Assembly (NCBI GenBank): GCA_012032425.1
Contig: JAAUQE010000002.1
Coordinates: 1-43,699 of the forward strand
DNA length: 43,699 bases
Source of the DNA: Leptolyngbya sp. RL_3_1
GTDB taxonomy: Bacteria > Cyanobacteriota > Cyanobacteriia > Phormidesmidales > Phormidesmidaceae
Reading direction: 5' to 3'
Positions 1 through 7,617 of the stretch are shown here, in pieces (within the stretch, counting starts at the first letter, position 1; every line of letters begins with the position of its first letter). The position numbers and the translations under genes are program-made. The notes beneath the pieces are model-generated. The model was not told where the DNA came from. It saw only the letters and a list, made by a program, of their open reading frames with translations, and made no database searches.

Positions 1-213
1 GCCATCGGCGAGTTGGGCTTTGACATCCAAATAAGTGTCCTTCATGCCCCGAATCCGGGGGGCTTGGTAAGGATTGAGGATGTCTAAAGCTTGAATGGTG
101 TCGGTGCCGTCATAAAGCAAGCCGTTGAGAAAGCTAATCAGTACGGGTTGGCTTTGGGGGGAGCCAAAGATTTTTTTGAAGGCGAAGTCTGTTTTGGGGT
201 TGATGAAGGGCAT
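1..213 (-). CDS. Rpn family PD-(D/E)XK nuclease / putative transposase, N-terminal part (runs off window)
   Basis: The reverse strand reads from an ATG at 213 to the window edge without a stop, giving 71 codons of a longer protein. The N-terminus starts MPFINPKTDFAFKKIFG and continues with an ISFLNGLLYDG segment and a PRIRGMKDTYLDVKA segment. This is the characteristic start of the cyanobacterial branch of the Rpn (recombination-promoting nuclease / PDDEXK transposase-like) family; the FKKIFG motif and the D in the YLDVKA strand belong to the nuclease fold. These genes are common, often multicopy and scattered in cyanobacterial genomes. The rest of the gene, including the remaining catalytic residues, lies outside the window. 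An AGGGAAAG stretch about 12 nt upstream could be the ribosome binding site. Family assignment is from motif recognition only. Confidence 0.8.
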   Translation of the reverse strand, partial: MPFINPKTDFAFKKIFGSPQSQPVLISFLNGLLYDGTDTIQALDILNPYQAPRIRGMKDTYLDVKAQLADG

Positions 214-320
214 GAGCAACAGGCTCTTTCCCTGACTTATCGCTAATTCGAGTCTAACGTGAGCAAGTACTAGGGGCGATCGCCTCAGCCAGGATGGCTC
301 GGGCAGCAAGACCTAAACGG

Positions 321-506
321 TTAGACCGACAGGTTGGCGGCAATCTCTTCAAAGAGATGCATCAACCCAAGGTTAAACAACCGTTCTCTCGCCGCAGGAT
401 TTTGCAAGGCTCTAGCGGCCTGATGGGGATAGGCGATCGCTTCTCGGCGATTGCTGGGATAGCCATGTTCAAACAGCCAGTACTCGTCTAAATTTCGTGA
501 TTCCAT
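321..506 (-). CDS. small hypothetical protein (61 aa)
   Basis: The reading frame extends upstream to an ATG at 551, but the ATG at 506 gives a more natural N-terminus (MESRNLDEYWLFEHGYP). The product is soluble, rich in Glu, Arg and Ala, and contains an amphipathic stretch (RALQNPAARERLFNLGLMHLF) that would form helices. I do not recognise a family. The opposite-strand frame at 294-491 overlaps it and looks less protein-like. The gene lies just upstream of the Rpn-like gene on the same strand. It could be a chance frame. Confidence 0.4.
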   Translation of the reverse strand: MESRNLDEYWLFEHGYPSNRREAIAYPHQAARALQNPAARERLFNLGLMHLFEEIAANLSV

Positions 507-655
507 CGTTGTCAGCATGATTCTGACCCTATCGACTGAGCACAGCGTCAACTCCTCACCTCTCTATTATCCGCTTGACCCATCCTTGATCTTTAGGATT
601 GGCAAGCAATTGATACTTTGGCGTTACCTTTGTTGATGCATGGTGCGGGGCTCTG

Positions 656-1252
656 CTACGGCAAGCGGTCTCGGCTGATCACGCCAGATAAGGTGAGATG
701 ATCCCAATCGTCGGCTGCGATCGGTTGCCCTTCGTATTGAAAGGTGATGCTGTCGATCCATTCCCCTGAGGCGTCAGGTTGCAGCAAGGTGTGGGTCAAC
801 GTCTTTGAGGTGATCAGCCCACCGGCACTGCCCTGGAAATACCAAGATCGCCAACTGGCCCCAGCGCAGCCCGGTAACGTTTCTGGGGTTGCTGTGTCTT
901 GCTGCCAAGGATGTTCGGCCAGATTGATGGTGGCGGTGTCTCCGTCGATTTCTACCAATTCAATCGGCAAACCACAAAATTCTAAGCGAGACATGACCGT
1001 GGCCAGTTGTTCTAGCGCTGCCGCTGGCGCTAGGTCATTGGGCAGAGTCACCATCAGGCGCGTCTCAATATCCGTTGCGTCAGCATTTCCCCCATAGAGG
1101 GTGAGGCCATTCGCCACTTGGGCTGGTTCCTCAGCGGGCTGACTCGGTTGCTCTGGCTGTACCGTGACGCCAATTTGCCGCCCAATGACAGCTCCCAGCA
1201 GTAGCCCGAGTCCCCCAACGGCAAACAAGGTGATCCAGTTTTTCCCAGACAT
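656..1252 (-). CDS. membrane-anchored exported protein, unknown function
   Basis: The 198-aa product starts MSGKNWITLFAVGGLGLLLG, one N-terminal membrane anchor or uncleaved signal peptide, followed by a Gln/Pro/Glu-rich linker (residues about 32-48) and a soluble domain that would lie outside the cytoplasmic membrane. The domain has alternating beta-strand-like segments (ETRLMVTLPNDLAP, VEIDGDTATINLAE, WIDSITFQYEG). This pattern faintly recalls GerMN-type domains of exported proteins, but I cannot confirm that. Two cysteines (in LEFCGLP and PGCAG) could form a disulfide. The gene is flanked by same-strand genes with separate spacers and is probably its own unit. Confidence 0.7.
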   Translation of the reverse strand: MSGKNWITLFAVGGLGLLLGAVIGRQIGVTVQPEQPSQPAEEPAQVANGLTLYGGNADATDIETRLMVTLPNDLAPAAALEQLATVMSRLEFCGLPIELVEIDGDTATINLAEHPWQQDTATPETLPGCAGASWRSWYFQGSAGGLITSKTLTHTLLQPDASGEWIDSITFQYEGQPIAADDWDHLTLSGVISRDRLP

Positions 1253-1388
1253 GATGGCATGACTCCTGAAACGCGATGACTCTCAGGGTGCGCCCCTGTT
1301 TCCCTGCTTCCTCAGTATCCATTGGCATAACCAGGCACCGGGCTAAACCCGCCCCTACAAAACCGGTGTATGCGTTGTCGGAAATCGT

Positions 1389-1607
1389 CTAAGACTTGGA
1401 CGGTTGTCTTCCCTGCCAGAGGGCGATCGCCACCCCACCCATCACCATCCCCGCCGCTGCACAAAAGCTGAGCACCACCCCAAAGGGCAGTTCCACCGAT
1501 TCAAACGTCAAGAATTTGAGGCTAATGGGGGTAGCATTTTGGACCGAAATCACCGCCATGGCCACCACCCACACCGCCGGAACTAGCGTCAACAGAACCT
1601 TATTCAT
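1389..1607 (-). CDS. LapA-domain (DUF1049-like) small membrane protein
   Basis: The 72-aa product from the ATG at 1607 starts MNKVLLTLVPAVWVVAMAVISVQNATPISLKF. It has two transmembrane helices separated by a short loop with the pattern NATPISLKFLTF...ELPFGVVLSF, then AAAGMVMGGVAIALW and a basic tail (RQPSKS). The asparagine-containing loop after helix 1 and the glycine-rich second helix match the lipopolysaccharide assembly protein A (LapA/DUF1049) family, which is widespread in cyanobacteria. An upstream ATG at 1649 would add 14 residues unlike the family and is less likely. A role in envelope assembly is inferred from the family. Confidence 0.7.
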   Translation of the reverse strand: MNKVLLTLVPAVWVVAMAVISVQNATPISLKFLTFESVELPFGVVLSFCAAAGMVMGGVAIALWQGRQPSKS

Positions 1608-1720
1608 CGTTGGCTTCCAAGGGCTATGGGGCCATTGTGCCATTGGCAATGCTCAATAGAGGACTTGCGATCGCCCGTCCTCCTCCGATAGGATGATAGA
1701 CCGGGCGTTTGAGAGAGATT

Positions 1721-2179
1721 ATGGCCAAGCGAGTTCAAGTGGTATTGCGAGAAGAGATTCGGAAACTGGGTAACGTGGGGGATCTCGTTGAGGTCGCCCC
1801 TGGATATGCCCGCAACTTTTTGTTCCCTCGGGGTATGGCAGTACGGACCACCCCTGGGGTCCTGAAGCAGGTGGAGCGACGCCGTGAGGAAGAGCGGCAG
1901 CGGCTAGCGCAGATTAAGGCCGATGCTGAGACGATGAAAACAGCCTTGGAAACCATCGGGCTATTTACCATCAAAAAGCCCGTGGGCGAGAACGACGCCA
2001 TTTTTGGTACCGTTACCTCTGCGGATGTGGCTGAGGTGATCGAGACCAACACCGCTAAAGAAGTGGATCGCCGCGAAATTACCGTCCCCGACATTAATAA
2101 GCTGGGCGAGTACCAAGCCACCATTAAGCTCCATGCTGAGGTGACGGCGCTCATCAACTTGCGGGTCGCCGCCGAATAG
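1721..2179 (+). CDS. rplI: 50S ribosomal protein bL9
   Basis: The 152-aa product starts [20 protein letters not shown] and contains the bL9 signature region ([19 protein letters not shown]), followed by the long connecting helix ([20 protein letters not shown]) and the C-terminal domain ending [17 protein letters not shown]. It binds 23S rRNA near the L1 stalk. The ATG at 1721 follows GAGAGAGATT, a suitable ribosome binding site; an upstream in-frame start at 1709 would add four residues not found in the family. It is followed on the same strand by dnaB, a pairing common in bacteria, with a spacer of about 190 nt. Confidence 0.97.
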   Translation: MAKRVQVVLREEIRKLGNVGDLVEVAPGYARNFLFPRGMAVRTTPGVLKQVERRREEERQRLAQIKADAETMKTALETIGLFTIKKPVGENDAIFGTVTSADVAEVIETNTAKEVDRREITVPDINKLGEYQATIKLHAEVTALINLRVAAE

Positions 2180-2370
2180 GGCCAAGCCAAATCGCTCGAA
2201 CGCTTTACTCAAGCAGGCTGGGAAGCACCAATGTGCAAGCCATGATCAAGCTCCCAGCCTGTTTTGTTGTAAGCAGATTACGGACCCTCGCGGCGCTGCT
2301 GCTTGGCTCCGCCATTCAGTTAGCTCCATCCGCTACGGTAGTGACAGCTTGTTCTCTTGCCGGGTTTTCC

Positions 2371-5300
2371 ATGGTTCAGAACCTCGATTTTCAGCCCTAT
2401 AGCGATCGCCTGCCTCCCCAAAACGTTGAAGCCGAAGAGGCCATTCTTGGGGGAGTTTTGTTGGATCCAGAGGCGATTGGCCGGGTAATGGAGGTGTTGA
2501 ACCCCGATGCCTTTTACATCAGCGCCCATAAGCTGATTTACCAAGCGGCAGTGGATTTGAACGCTAAGGGTCAACCTACGGACCTGATGTCGGTGACCGC
2601 TTGGCTGAAGGATCGCGACCTCTTGGAGAAAATGGGGGGGCAGAGCCGCTTGGCCCAACTGGTAGATCGCACCCTCAGCGCCGCCAACATTGATCAGTAC
2701 GCCACCCTGGTCATGGACAAGTTCATGCGGCGGCGGCTGATCCACGTTGGGGGAGAAATTTCCCAATTGGGTTTTGAAACCAGTGAACCCCTAGAGCAAA
2801 GCCTGGATCAAGCGGAACAGCGATTGTTTGCCATTACTCAGGATCGACCTCAGCAGGCGCTGACCTCTACCGCCGATATCCTGATCGACACCTTCTCGGA
2901 TATTGAGCAGCGCTCTCTCGGGATGATTTTGCCGGGAATCCCCTGCGGGTTTTATGACCTGGATGCCATGACCCAGGGCTTTCAGCGATCGGACCTGATC
3001 ATCGTGGCGGGCAGACCGTCCATGGGAAAATGCCTGAGTGCTGGTGCCCAAATTGTGTTGGCAGACGGCAGTCTCAAGACCATGGCGCAGATCTATCAGG
3101 ATCGAGATGCCCAGCTCCTCACCTTAGCCACCGATTGGCGATTTCAGCTCACAGAACCCAGTGCTTACATTGACGATGGCTTGAAACCGGTCTTTCAGGT
3201 CAGAACGAGTTCGGGTCGGGTGATTGAGACAACATTGACCCATCCCTACTTGACCCTCCAAGGCTGGCAACCGTTGTCAGAACTACAGGTCGGTCACAAA
3301 ATCGCAGTCCCCCGTTGCTTACCCATTTTTGGAACTGAGACGCTGCCACTACACCAGGTCAAGCTGCTGGCTTACTTGATTGGGGATGGCTGCTTGACCC
3401 AAACTGCGCCGCAATTCACCAATGAGAACCCTCGCCTGCAAAGCGAGTTTACCGAAGCGGTCCTACAGTTTCCGGGGGTTAAAGTCCGCAAAGAAACGTC
3501 TCAAGGACAGCGCACCCCGACATTTCATGTCACTGCTGATCTAGAAAAAGTGCAGCAGCAACGACAGTACTTTGGTCAAAGGTTGACGGCGTTACTGCAA
3601 GCCTCCCCTTGGTCAGCGTCTGCCTTTGCTCAGCAGTTGCAGGTCAGCCCTAGGCTGGTGGGCCAATGGCAAAAAGGGGCTTGTGCCCCTGATCTAGAAA
3701 CCTTTGAACGGTTATGTCGCCTGCTCAAGATTCACCCTGAGGCACTTGCCCCAGAGGGCTTGGCCACGATTCGCTGGAGCAGTCAAAATCCGGTGACGCT
3801 GTGGCTACAGCGCTTGGGACTATGGGGTAAATCAGCCCATGACAAAACGGTGCCCGAGATCATTTTTAGGCTGGAGCGGGGACAGGTTTCCCTATTCCTC
3901 AATCGCCTCTTTGCCACTGACGGTTGGGCGACGGTGCTGGCCACAGGGCAAGTGCAACTGGGTTTTGCCACGGTGAGCGAGGCGCTGGCCCGACAGGTTC
4001 AACATTTGCTGCTGCGGTTTGGGATTATTGCCCGCCTCAAAGCCCGCTCTGTGAAATATCAGGACAGCCGCCGCCCAGCTTGGCAACTGGATATGACCGA
4101 TGCCCAGTCGATCAAAACTTTCATCCATGACATTGGCATTTTTGGCAAAGAATTGGCCCTGGAACAGGCTGCCACCGCCCTTGCTAACCGCCGCTATCAA
4201 ACCAACCGTGATCTGATTCCGCTGGATATTTGGGAGAGCTTACGGGCAGCCAAAGGATCAGAGTCCTGGCAGTCCCTCGCGACCCGTGCCGGGTTACAGG
4301 GCACCAGCAACATCCATGCGGGCAAACGGGCTCCCACCCGCGATCGCCTATTTGCCCTAGCCACCGCTTTAGACCATCCAGAGTTACAGGCCCTAGCCAC
4401 CAGCGATATCTATTGGGATGACATTGTTGAAATCGCCCCCCAGGGGTTGAAACAGGTCTATGACCTGACGATTCCACACACCCACAATTTTGTCGCCAAC
4501 GATATCTGTGTCCACAACACCGCTTTCACCATTCAAGTGGCGCGCAACATTGCCCAGGTGCAAAAGCTGCCGGTGGCGGTATTTAGTTTGGAGATGTCGA
4601 AACAGCAGTTGATCTATCGATTGCTGTCGGGGGAGGTGGCCATGGAAACCAGTCGCCTCCGCACCGGGCGCATCGCCCAACACGAGTGGGAAATGCTGGG
4701 GCAGGCAATCAGCACCCTCTCCCAATTCCCGATTTTCATTGACGATACCCCCAATATCTCGGTGGCTGAGATGCGCTCAAAGGCGCGGCGGCTCCAGGCG
4801 GAGCAGGGGGGCGCTTTGGGGTTGATCCTGATTGACTATCTGCAACTGATGGAGGGCACCAGCGATAACCGGGTGCAGGAATTGTCAAAAATCACGCGAT
4901 CGCTCAAAGGTCTGGCCCGTGAGCTCAATGTACCGATCATCTCCCTCTCCCAGCTCAGCCGGGGGGTCGAGTCCCGCACCAACAAGCGCCCCATGATGTC
5001 CGACCTGCGTGAATGCGTCACTGGAGACACCCTGGTCTGGTTGGCAGACGGCAGGCGCTTACCTATCCAAGATTTAGTCGGAACTACTCCTGAAGTGATC
5101 AGCCTGGATGCTCAAAATCGTCTCGTCAAGGCCAAGGCAGATCTAATCTGGGAGGTTGGCACAAAACCGATTTATGTATTAAAAACCTCAAATGGCAAAA
5201 CCATTCGAGCAACGGGCAAGCACCGCCTCTATACCTTTGAAGGTTGGCAACGGCTTCAGGATCTAAAGGTGGGCGATCGCCTTGCCACGGCTGATCACAT

Positions 5301-5667
5301 GCCCATGATGGGCCAACCGGCACCGCGATGGCCAGATTCAAAGGAAATTGCGGCTACTGATCTCTTCTGGGATGAAATCGTTGCTATTGAACCGGCTGGG
5401 GAAGAAACGGTCTACGACCTCACGGTACCGGGTCCAGCGTCATGGATGGCGGATGGCCTGGTTTCCCATAACTCGGGCTCGATCGAGCAGGATGCAGATT
5501 TAATCATGATGCTCTATCGCGAAGAGTATTACGATCCCGATACCCCCGATCGCGGCATCACCGAAATCATTATCAACAAACACCGCAACGGCCCCACCGG
5601 CACCATCAAGCTGCTCTTCGAGCCCCAGTACACCCGGTTTAGGAACCTAATGGCCCAGCAGCAGTAA
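2371..5667 (+). CDS. dnaB: replicative DNA helicase DnaB containing two inteins
   Basis: The precursor is 1098 aa. Removing inteins at 3031-4518 (496 aa) and 5014-5472 (153 aa) leaves a 449-aa DnaB, the normal size. The N-terminal domain starts [18 protein letters not shown] and carries the [16 protein letters not shown] motif. The RecA-like ATPase has Walker A GRPSMGK|T, split by intein 1, Walker [13 protein letters not shown], and the [13 protein letters not shown] motif, split by intein 2. The mature protein is the hexameric ring helicase that unwinds DNA at the replication fork. The frame is open for 46 more codons upstream, but the ATG at 2371 gives the family N-terminus. The 3' end overlaps the convergent hisC by 29 nt. 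Both inteins must splice for function because both sit in the ATPase site. Confidence 0.97.
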   Translation: MVQNLDFQPYSDRLPPQNVEAEEAILGGVLLDPEAIGRVMEVLNPDAFYISAHKLIYQAAVDLNAKGQPTDLMSVTAWLKDRDLLEKMGGQSRLAQLVDRTLSAANIDQYATLVMDKFMRRRLIHVGGEISQLGFETSEPLEQSLDQAEQRLFAITQDRPQQALTSTADILIDTFSDIEQRSLGMILPGIPCGFYDLDAMTQGFQRSDLIIVAGRPSMGKCLSAGAQIVLADGSLKTMAQIYQDRDAQLLTLATDWRFQLTEPSAYIDDGLKPVFQVRTSSGRVIETTLTHPYLTLQGWQPLSELQVGHKIAVPRCLPIFGTETLPLHQVKLLAYLIGDGCLTQTAPQFTNENPRLQSEFTEAVLQFPGVKVRKETSQGQRTPTFHVTADLEKVQQQRQYFGQRLTALLQASPWSASAFAQQLQVSPRLVGQWQKGACAPDLETFERLCRLLKIHPEALAPEGLATIRWSSQNPVTLWLQRLGLWGKSAHDKTVPEIIFRLERGQVSLFLNRLFATDGWATVLATGQVQLGFATVSEALARQVQHLLLRFGIIARLKARSVKYQDSRRPAWQLDMTDAQSIKTFIHDIGIFGKELALEQAATALANRRYQTNRDLIPLDIWESLRAAKGSESWQSLATRAGLQGTSNIHAGKRAPTRDRLFALATALDHPELQALATSDIYWDDIVEIAPQGLKQVYDLTIPHTHNFVANDICVHNTAFTIQVARNIAQVQKLPVAVFSLEMSKQQLIYRLLSGEVAMETSRLRTGRIAQHEWEMLGQAISTLSQFPIFIDDTPNISVAEMRSKARRLQAEQGGALGLILIDYLQLMEGTSDNRVQELSKITRSLKGLARELNVPIISLSQLSRGVESRTNKRPMMSDLRECVTGDTLVWLADGRRLPIQDLVGTTPEVISLDAQNRLVKAKADLIWEVGTKPIYVLKTSNGKTIRATGKHRLYTFEGWQRLQDLKVGDRLATADHMPMMGQPAPRWPDSKEIAATDLFWDEIVAIEPAGEETVYDLTVPGPASWMADGLVSHNSGSIEQDADLIMMLYREEYYDPDTPDRGITEIIINKHRNGPTGTIKLLFEPQYTRFRNLMAQQQ
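3031..4518 (+). other. intein 1 of DnaB, with LAGLIDADG homing endonuclease and HTH-like segments
   Basis: The 496-aa insertion begins with Cys ([13 protein letters not shown]) directly after the Walker A Lys and ends NDICVHN before Thr. It has the splicing blocks: A at the N-terminus, B with TLTHPYL, F with [12 protein letters not shown], and G with His-Asn. The central region has the two dodecapeptide motifs of LAGLIDADG endonucleases (LLAYLIGDG near 3364 and LFATDGWA near 3907). Between them lies a Cro/C1-like helix-turn-helix candidate ([18 protein letters not shown]), and after them a second ([19 protein letters not shown]). All catalytic splicing residues look intact: Cys1, the block B Thr-x-x-His, the penultimate His, the terminal Asn, and Thr at +1. 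Both dodecapeptide motifs keep an acidic residue, so the endonuclease could be active. Confidence 0.93.
5014..5472 (+). other. intein 2 of DnaB, natural mini-intein without endonuclease
   Basis: The 153-aa insertion begins [13 protein letters not shown] and ends GLVSHN before Ser. Block B is [13 protein letters not shown] and block F is [12 protein letters not shown]. The length leaves no room for an endonuclease domain, so this is a naturally minimal splicing element. The insertion is between DLRE and SGSIEQDAD. The final 38 residues resemble the corresponding end of intein 1 (WDDIVEIAP versus [16 protein letters not shown] versus VYDLTVP), so the two share an intein fold and possibly ancestry. 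Splicing residues (Cys1, His-Asn, Ser at +1) are present. Confidence 0.93.
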
Positions 5668-6787
5668 GGGTTTGTTGCAGAGCTTGTTGCAAATGGTCGA
5701 GGGTGCGCTGATTTTCCGCCGGGGTGCCGATGGTGATCCGTAGACCGCCACCGGTATGGCGCACGTTTGTGCCCAGGCGGCGTAGGGCTTGGAAGAGAAC
5801 TGCCGGATCGCCAGCGGGACGGCCATAGACAAAGTTGGCATCACTGGGCCACAACCGGAAATGGGGCAGTTGGGCCATGGCAGTGTGGAGGCGATCGCGC
5901 TCCCCTAGTACCTCCGTGATGATCGCGAGCAAATCCTGACGGTGGGCCAGGGCAATTTGGGCGGCGCGGTAAGACAGGCTGGGTAGGTTGTAGGGCAGCC
6001 GCACCTTTTCGAGCACTTGGGTGACCTCTGGGGAGGCAATGCTGTAGCCCACCCGATGGGCGGCGAGACGAAAGGCTTTAGAAAAGGTGCGAGTCACCAC
6101 CCAATTGGGCCGGGTCAGCATTTCCGAAACAGTGGTTTGCTGGCTGAACTCAAAATAGGCTTCGTCAATCACCACCAATACATCCGTGGGTAACTGCTTC
6201 AGCCAAGCCAGCTCGGTATCGGTGAGGGCATTGGCGGTGGGGGAGTTGGGGTGGACCATAAACACCACTCGCACCGGTTGCTCACTGGCTTGGATCGCCG
6301 CTTGGGCGGCGTCCACATCCACCGCGAAGGTGTTGTCATCGCGGGGCACATGCACCACAGGAATACCCAGGGTTGTGGCCAAAATGCCGTACATCGAAAA
6401 GGTGGGGTCAGCGACGAGGATGGCTCCCGATCGCCCCACGCAGGTGGCAATCAACAGCGACCGGATCAACTCATCAGAGCCGTTGCCCACGGAGATATGG
6501 GCGGCGGTGATGTCCCTCAGAGCAGCGGATTCGTTGACGTAGATGGCGATCGCGGCTTTCAGCGCCCCATGGCTCCCATCGGGGTAGCGATTCGAGGCAA
6601 TCGCCTGCTGATAGGCGAAGGCGAGTTTATCCTTGAGGGCTTCGGGCAGGTCGTAGGCGCATTCGTTGGTATCGAGGCTGTCAATGATCGCCGGTTCTGG
6701 ATCAAGGCTGGCGGCTGGGTGGGCGCTATAGGCCGCAAATTCGGCCAAGTCGGGGCGAATGCAGGGCAACATGGGGCGCAATCTCAT
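5639..6787 (-). CDS. hisC: histidinol-phosphate aminotransferase
   Basis: This 382-aa class I/II PLP-dependent aminotransferase converts imidazole acetol phosphate and glutamate to histidinol phosphate in histidine synthesis. Visible signatures include [27 protein letters not shown], the VHPNSPTAN substrate/PLP loop, [11 protein letters not shown] with the PLP-contacting Asp and Tyr, [11 protein letters not shown] with the Schiff-base lysine (about residue 237), RVGY, and a C-terminal [11 protein letters not shown] with the carboxylate-binding Arg. The ATG at 6787 gives [17 protein letters not shown], a typical HisC start; the frame runs open to 6901 but that part overlaps the repeated element. 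Related aromatic or cobalamin-pathway aminotransferases share this fold, so substrate is inferred. The 3' end overlaps dnaB tail to tail by 29 nt. Confidence 0.88.
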   Translation of the reverse strand: MRLRPMLPCIRPDLAEFAAYSAHPAASLDPEPAIIDSLDTNECAYDLPEALKDKLAFAYQQAIASNRYPDGSHGALKAAIAIYVNESAALRDITAAHISVGNGSDELIRSLLIATCVGRSGAILVADPTFSMYGILATTLGIPVVHVPRDDNTFAVDVDAAQAAIQASEQPVRVVFMVHPNSPTANALTDTELAWLKQLPTDVLVVIDEAYFEFSQQTTVSEMLTRPNWVVTRTFSKAFRLAAHRVGYSIASPEVTQVLEKVRLPYNLPSLSYRAAQIALAHRQDLLAIITEVLGERDRLHTAMAQLPHFRLWPSDANFVYGRPAGDPAVLFQALRRLGTNVRHTGGGLRITIGTPAENQRTLDHLQQALQQTLTAAGPLGS

Positions 6788-6862
6788 CCACAAGGCTTCA
6801 TTATGACGTGACTGTGGCCCGCTGCAATGGCTTCGTCCCAAAGTGGTCGGTTGATGCTGATA

Positions 6863-6981
6863 TAAAACCTTGACCACACCCAAACCTGTAGTTCGCCCCA
6901 CGGTAAGAACTCAAGTTGTCAAGTTGGATGGGGTTGACTAAACAAAAAAATGCCCTAACCTTTCGCGACAGGGCATTTTTT
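6863..6981 (+). ncRNA. candidate small RNA, copy 1 (73-bp element plus terminator)
   Basis: Bases 6863-6935 match 36084-36156 without gaps at about 65 of 73 positions. Both copies share the core AGTTCGCCCCACGGTAA, which can form a loop closed by AGTT/AACT. Each is followed on the same strand by an unrelated but strong intrinsic terminator, here at 6944-6981. A TATAAA at 6861-6866 could act as a -10 box, with no clear -35. Unlike copy 2, the outer stem here is imperfect (CCACACCC against GGATGGGG has two mismatches). No open reading frame explains the conservation. It lies antisense to the hisC 5' leader. The RNA reading is inference from conservation plus terminators. Confidence 0.45.
6944..6981 (+). 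terminator. intrinsic terminator, probably bidirectional
   Basis: The stem AAAAAATGCCCT pairs with AGGGCATTTTTT around a 13-nt loop (AACCTTTCGCGAC). The A-run on one side and T-run on the other allow termination in both directions. In the plus direction it closes the candidate small RNA; in the minus direction it lies between the small membrane gene (7332-7108) and the hisC leader. Confidence 0.75.
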
Positions 6982-7107
6982 GAAATTTTTATCTAGGATA
7001 TTTGTGCTTATTTATTACCGCATTTCATAACGGCTGCGGGCTGATTGTAGGTTGCTATCAATATCTGAAGGATGCTGTTGTGACCAGCGCGCTCAGGATG
7101 AGAACTC

Positions 7108-7332
7108 CTAAACATAAGACTCAGAGGGTGCTTTGATGACATTCTGCACTTTACGCTGCCGCTTACGATATTGATGCAGCAGAATGGACGGGAGCGTAAT
7201 CGGCCAGAGTAAGACGACTAAACCGATTAACAGCAACGATTGATCATTAGCCTTCGTCTCATCTAAGTCCCGAAAGAATGCTTCAAGGACGATCCCTAGG
7301 GTTAATGTTGCGGGTAAAAGATAGTAAAACAT
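7108..7332 (-). CDS. small two-helix membrane protein, unknown function
   Basis: From the ATG at 7332 the 74-aa product starts MFYYLLPATLTLGIVLEAF, a first transmembrane helix, followed by a polar loop (FRDLDETKANDQS), a second helix (LLLIGLVVLLWPITLPSILL) and a very basic tail (HQYRKRQRKVQ). The open frame extends to an ATG at 7479, but residues 1-49 of that version are Cys/Ser/Thr-rich and unlike the rest, so the shorter form is preferred. The positive-inside rule puts the C-terminus in the cytoplasm. I do not recognise the family. The gene stands alone between terminators and the polysaccharide locus. Confidence 0.5.
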   Translation of the reverse strand: MFYYLLPATLTLGIVLEAFFRDLDETKANDQSLLLIGLVVLLWPITLPSILLHQYRKRQRKVQNVIKAPSESYV

Positions 7333-7617
7333 CACAACGATGAGACTCCGGCTTGATGTGCAGATTGCTAAGCATTCCTTGATTCCTATCGTGCCGTAAA
7401 CCTTAAAAGTAGCCATCGAGAGTTTTACGCAACCTTGCGGCTTGGTTGGTAATGTTGCGTCAGTGCTTTTACGGGTCATTGGCCAATGCTCTCTGCTTGC
7501 CCTCGATTGAGACGATTATTGCGGTGTTGATGGCTTGCCCTTGGCAAAGTTCTGAACCCAAGATTTGTCGCAAGGAAATGCTGTATGACGAATGGTAGGA
7601 ACGCGGTGTGGGTACCG

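Noticed and set aside
294-491. 65-aa plus-strand frame
   Set aside because: It overlaps a more protein-like minus-strand frame and has no recognisable features.
2233-2370. 46-codon N-terminal extension of dnaB
   Set aside because: It is open but hydrophobic and Cys-containing, unlike any DnaB N-terminus; [18 protein letters not shown] from 2371 is the family start.
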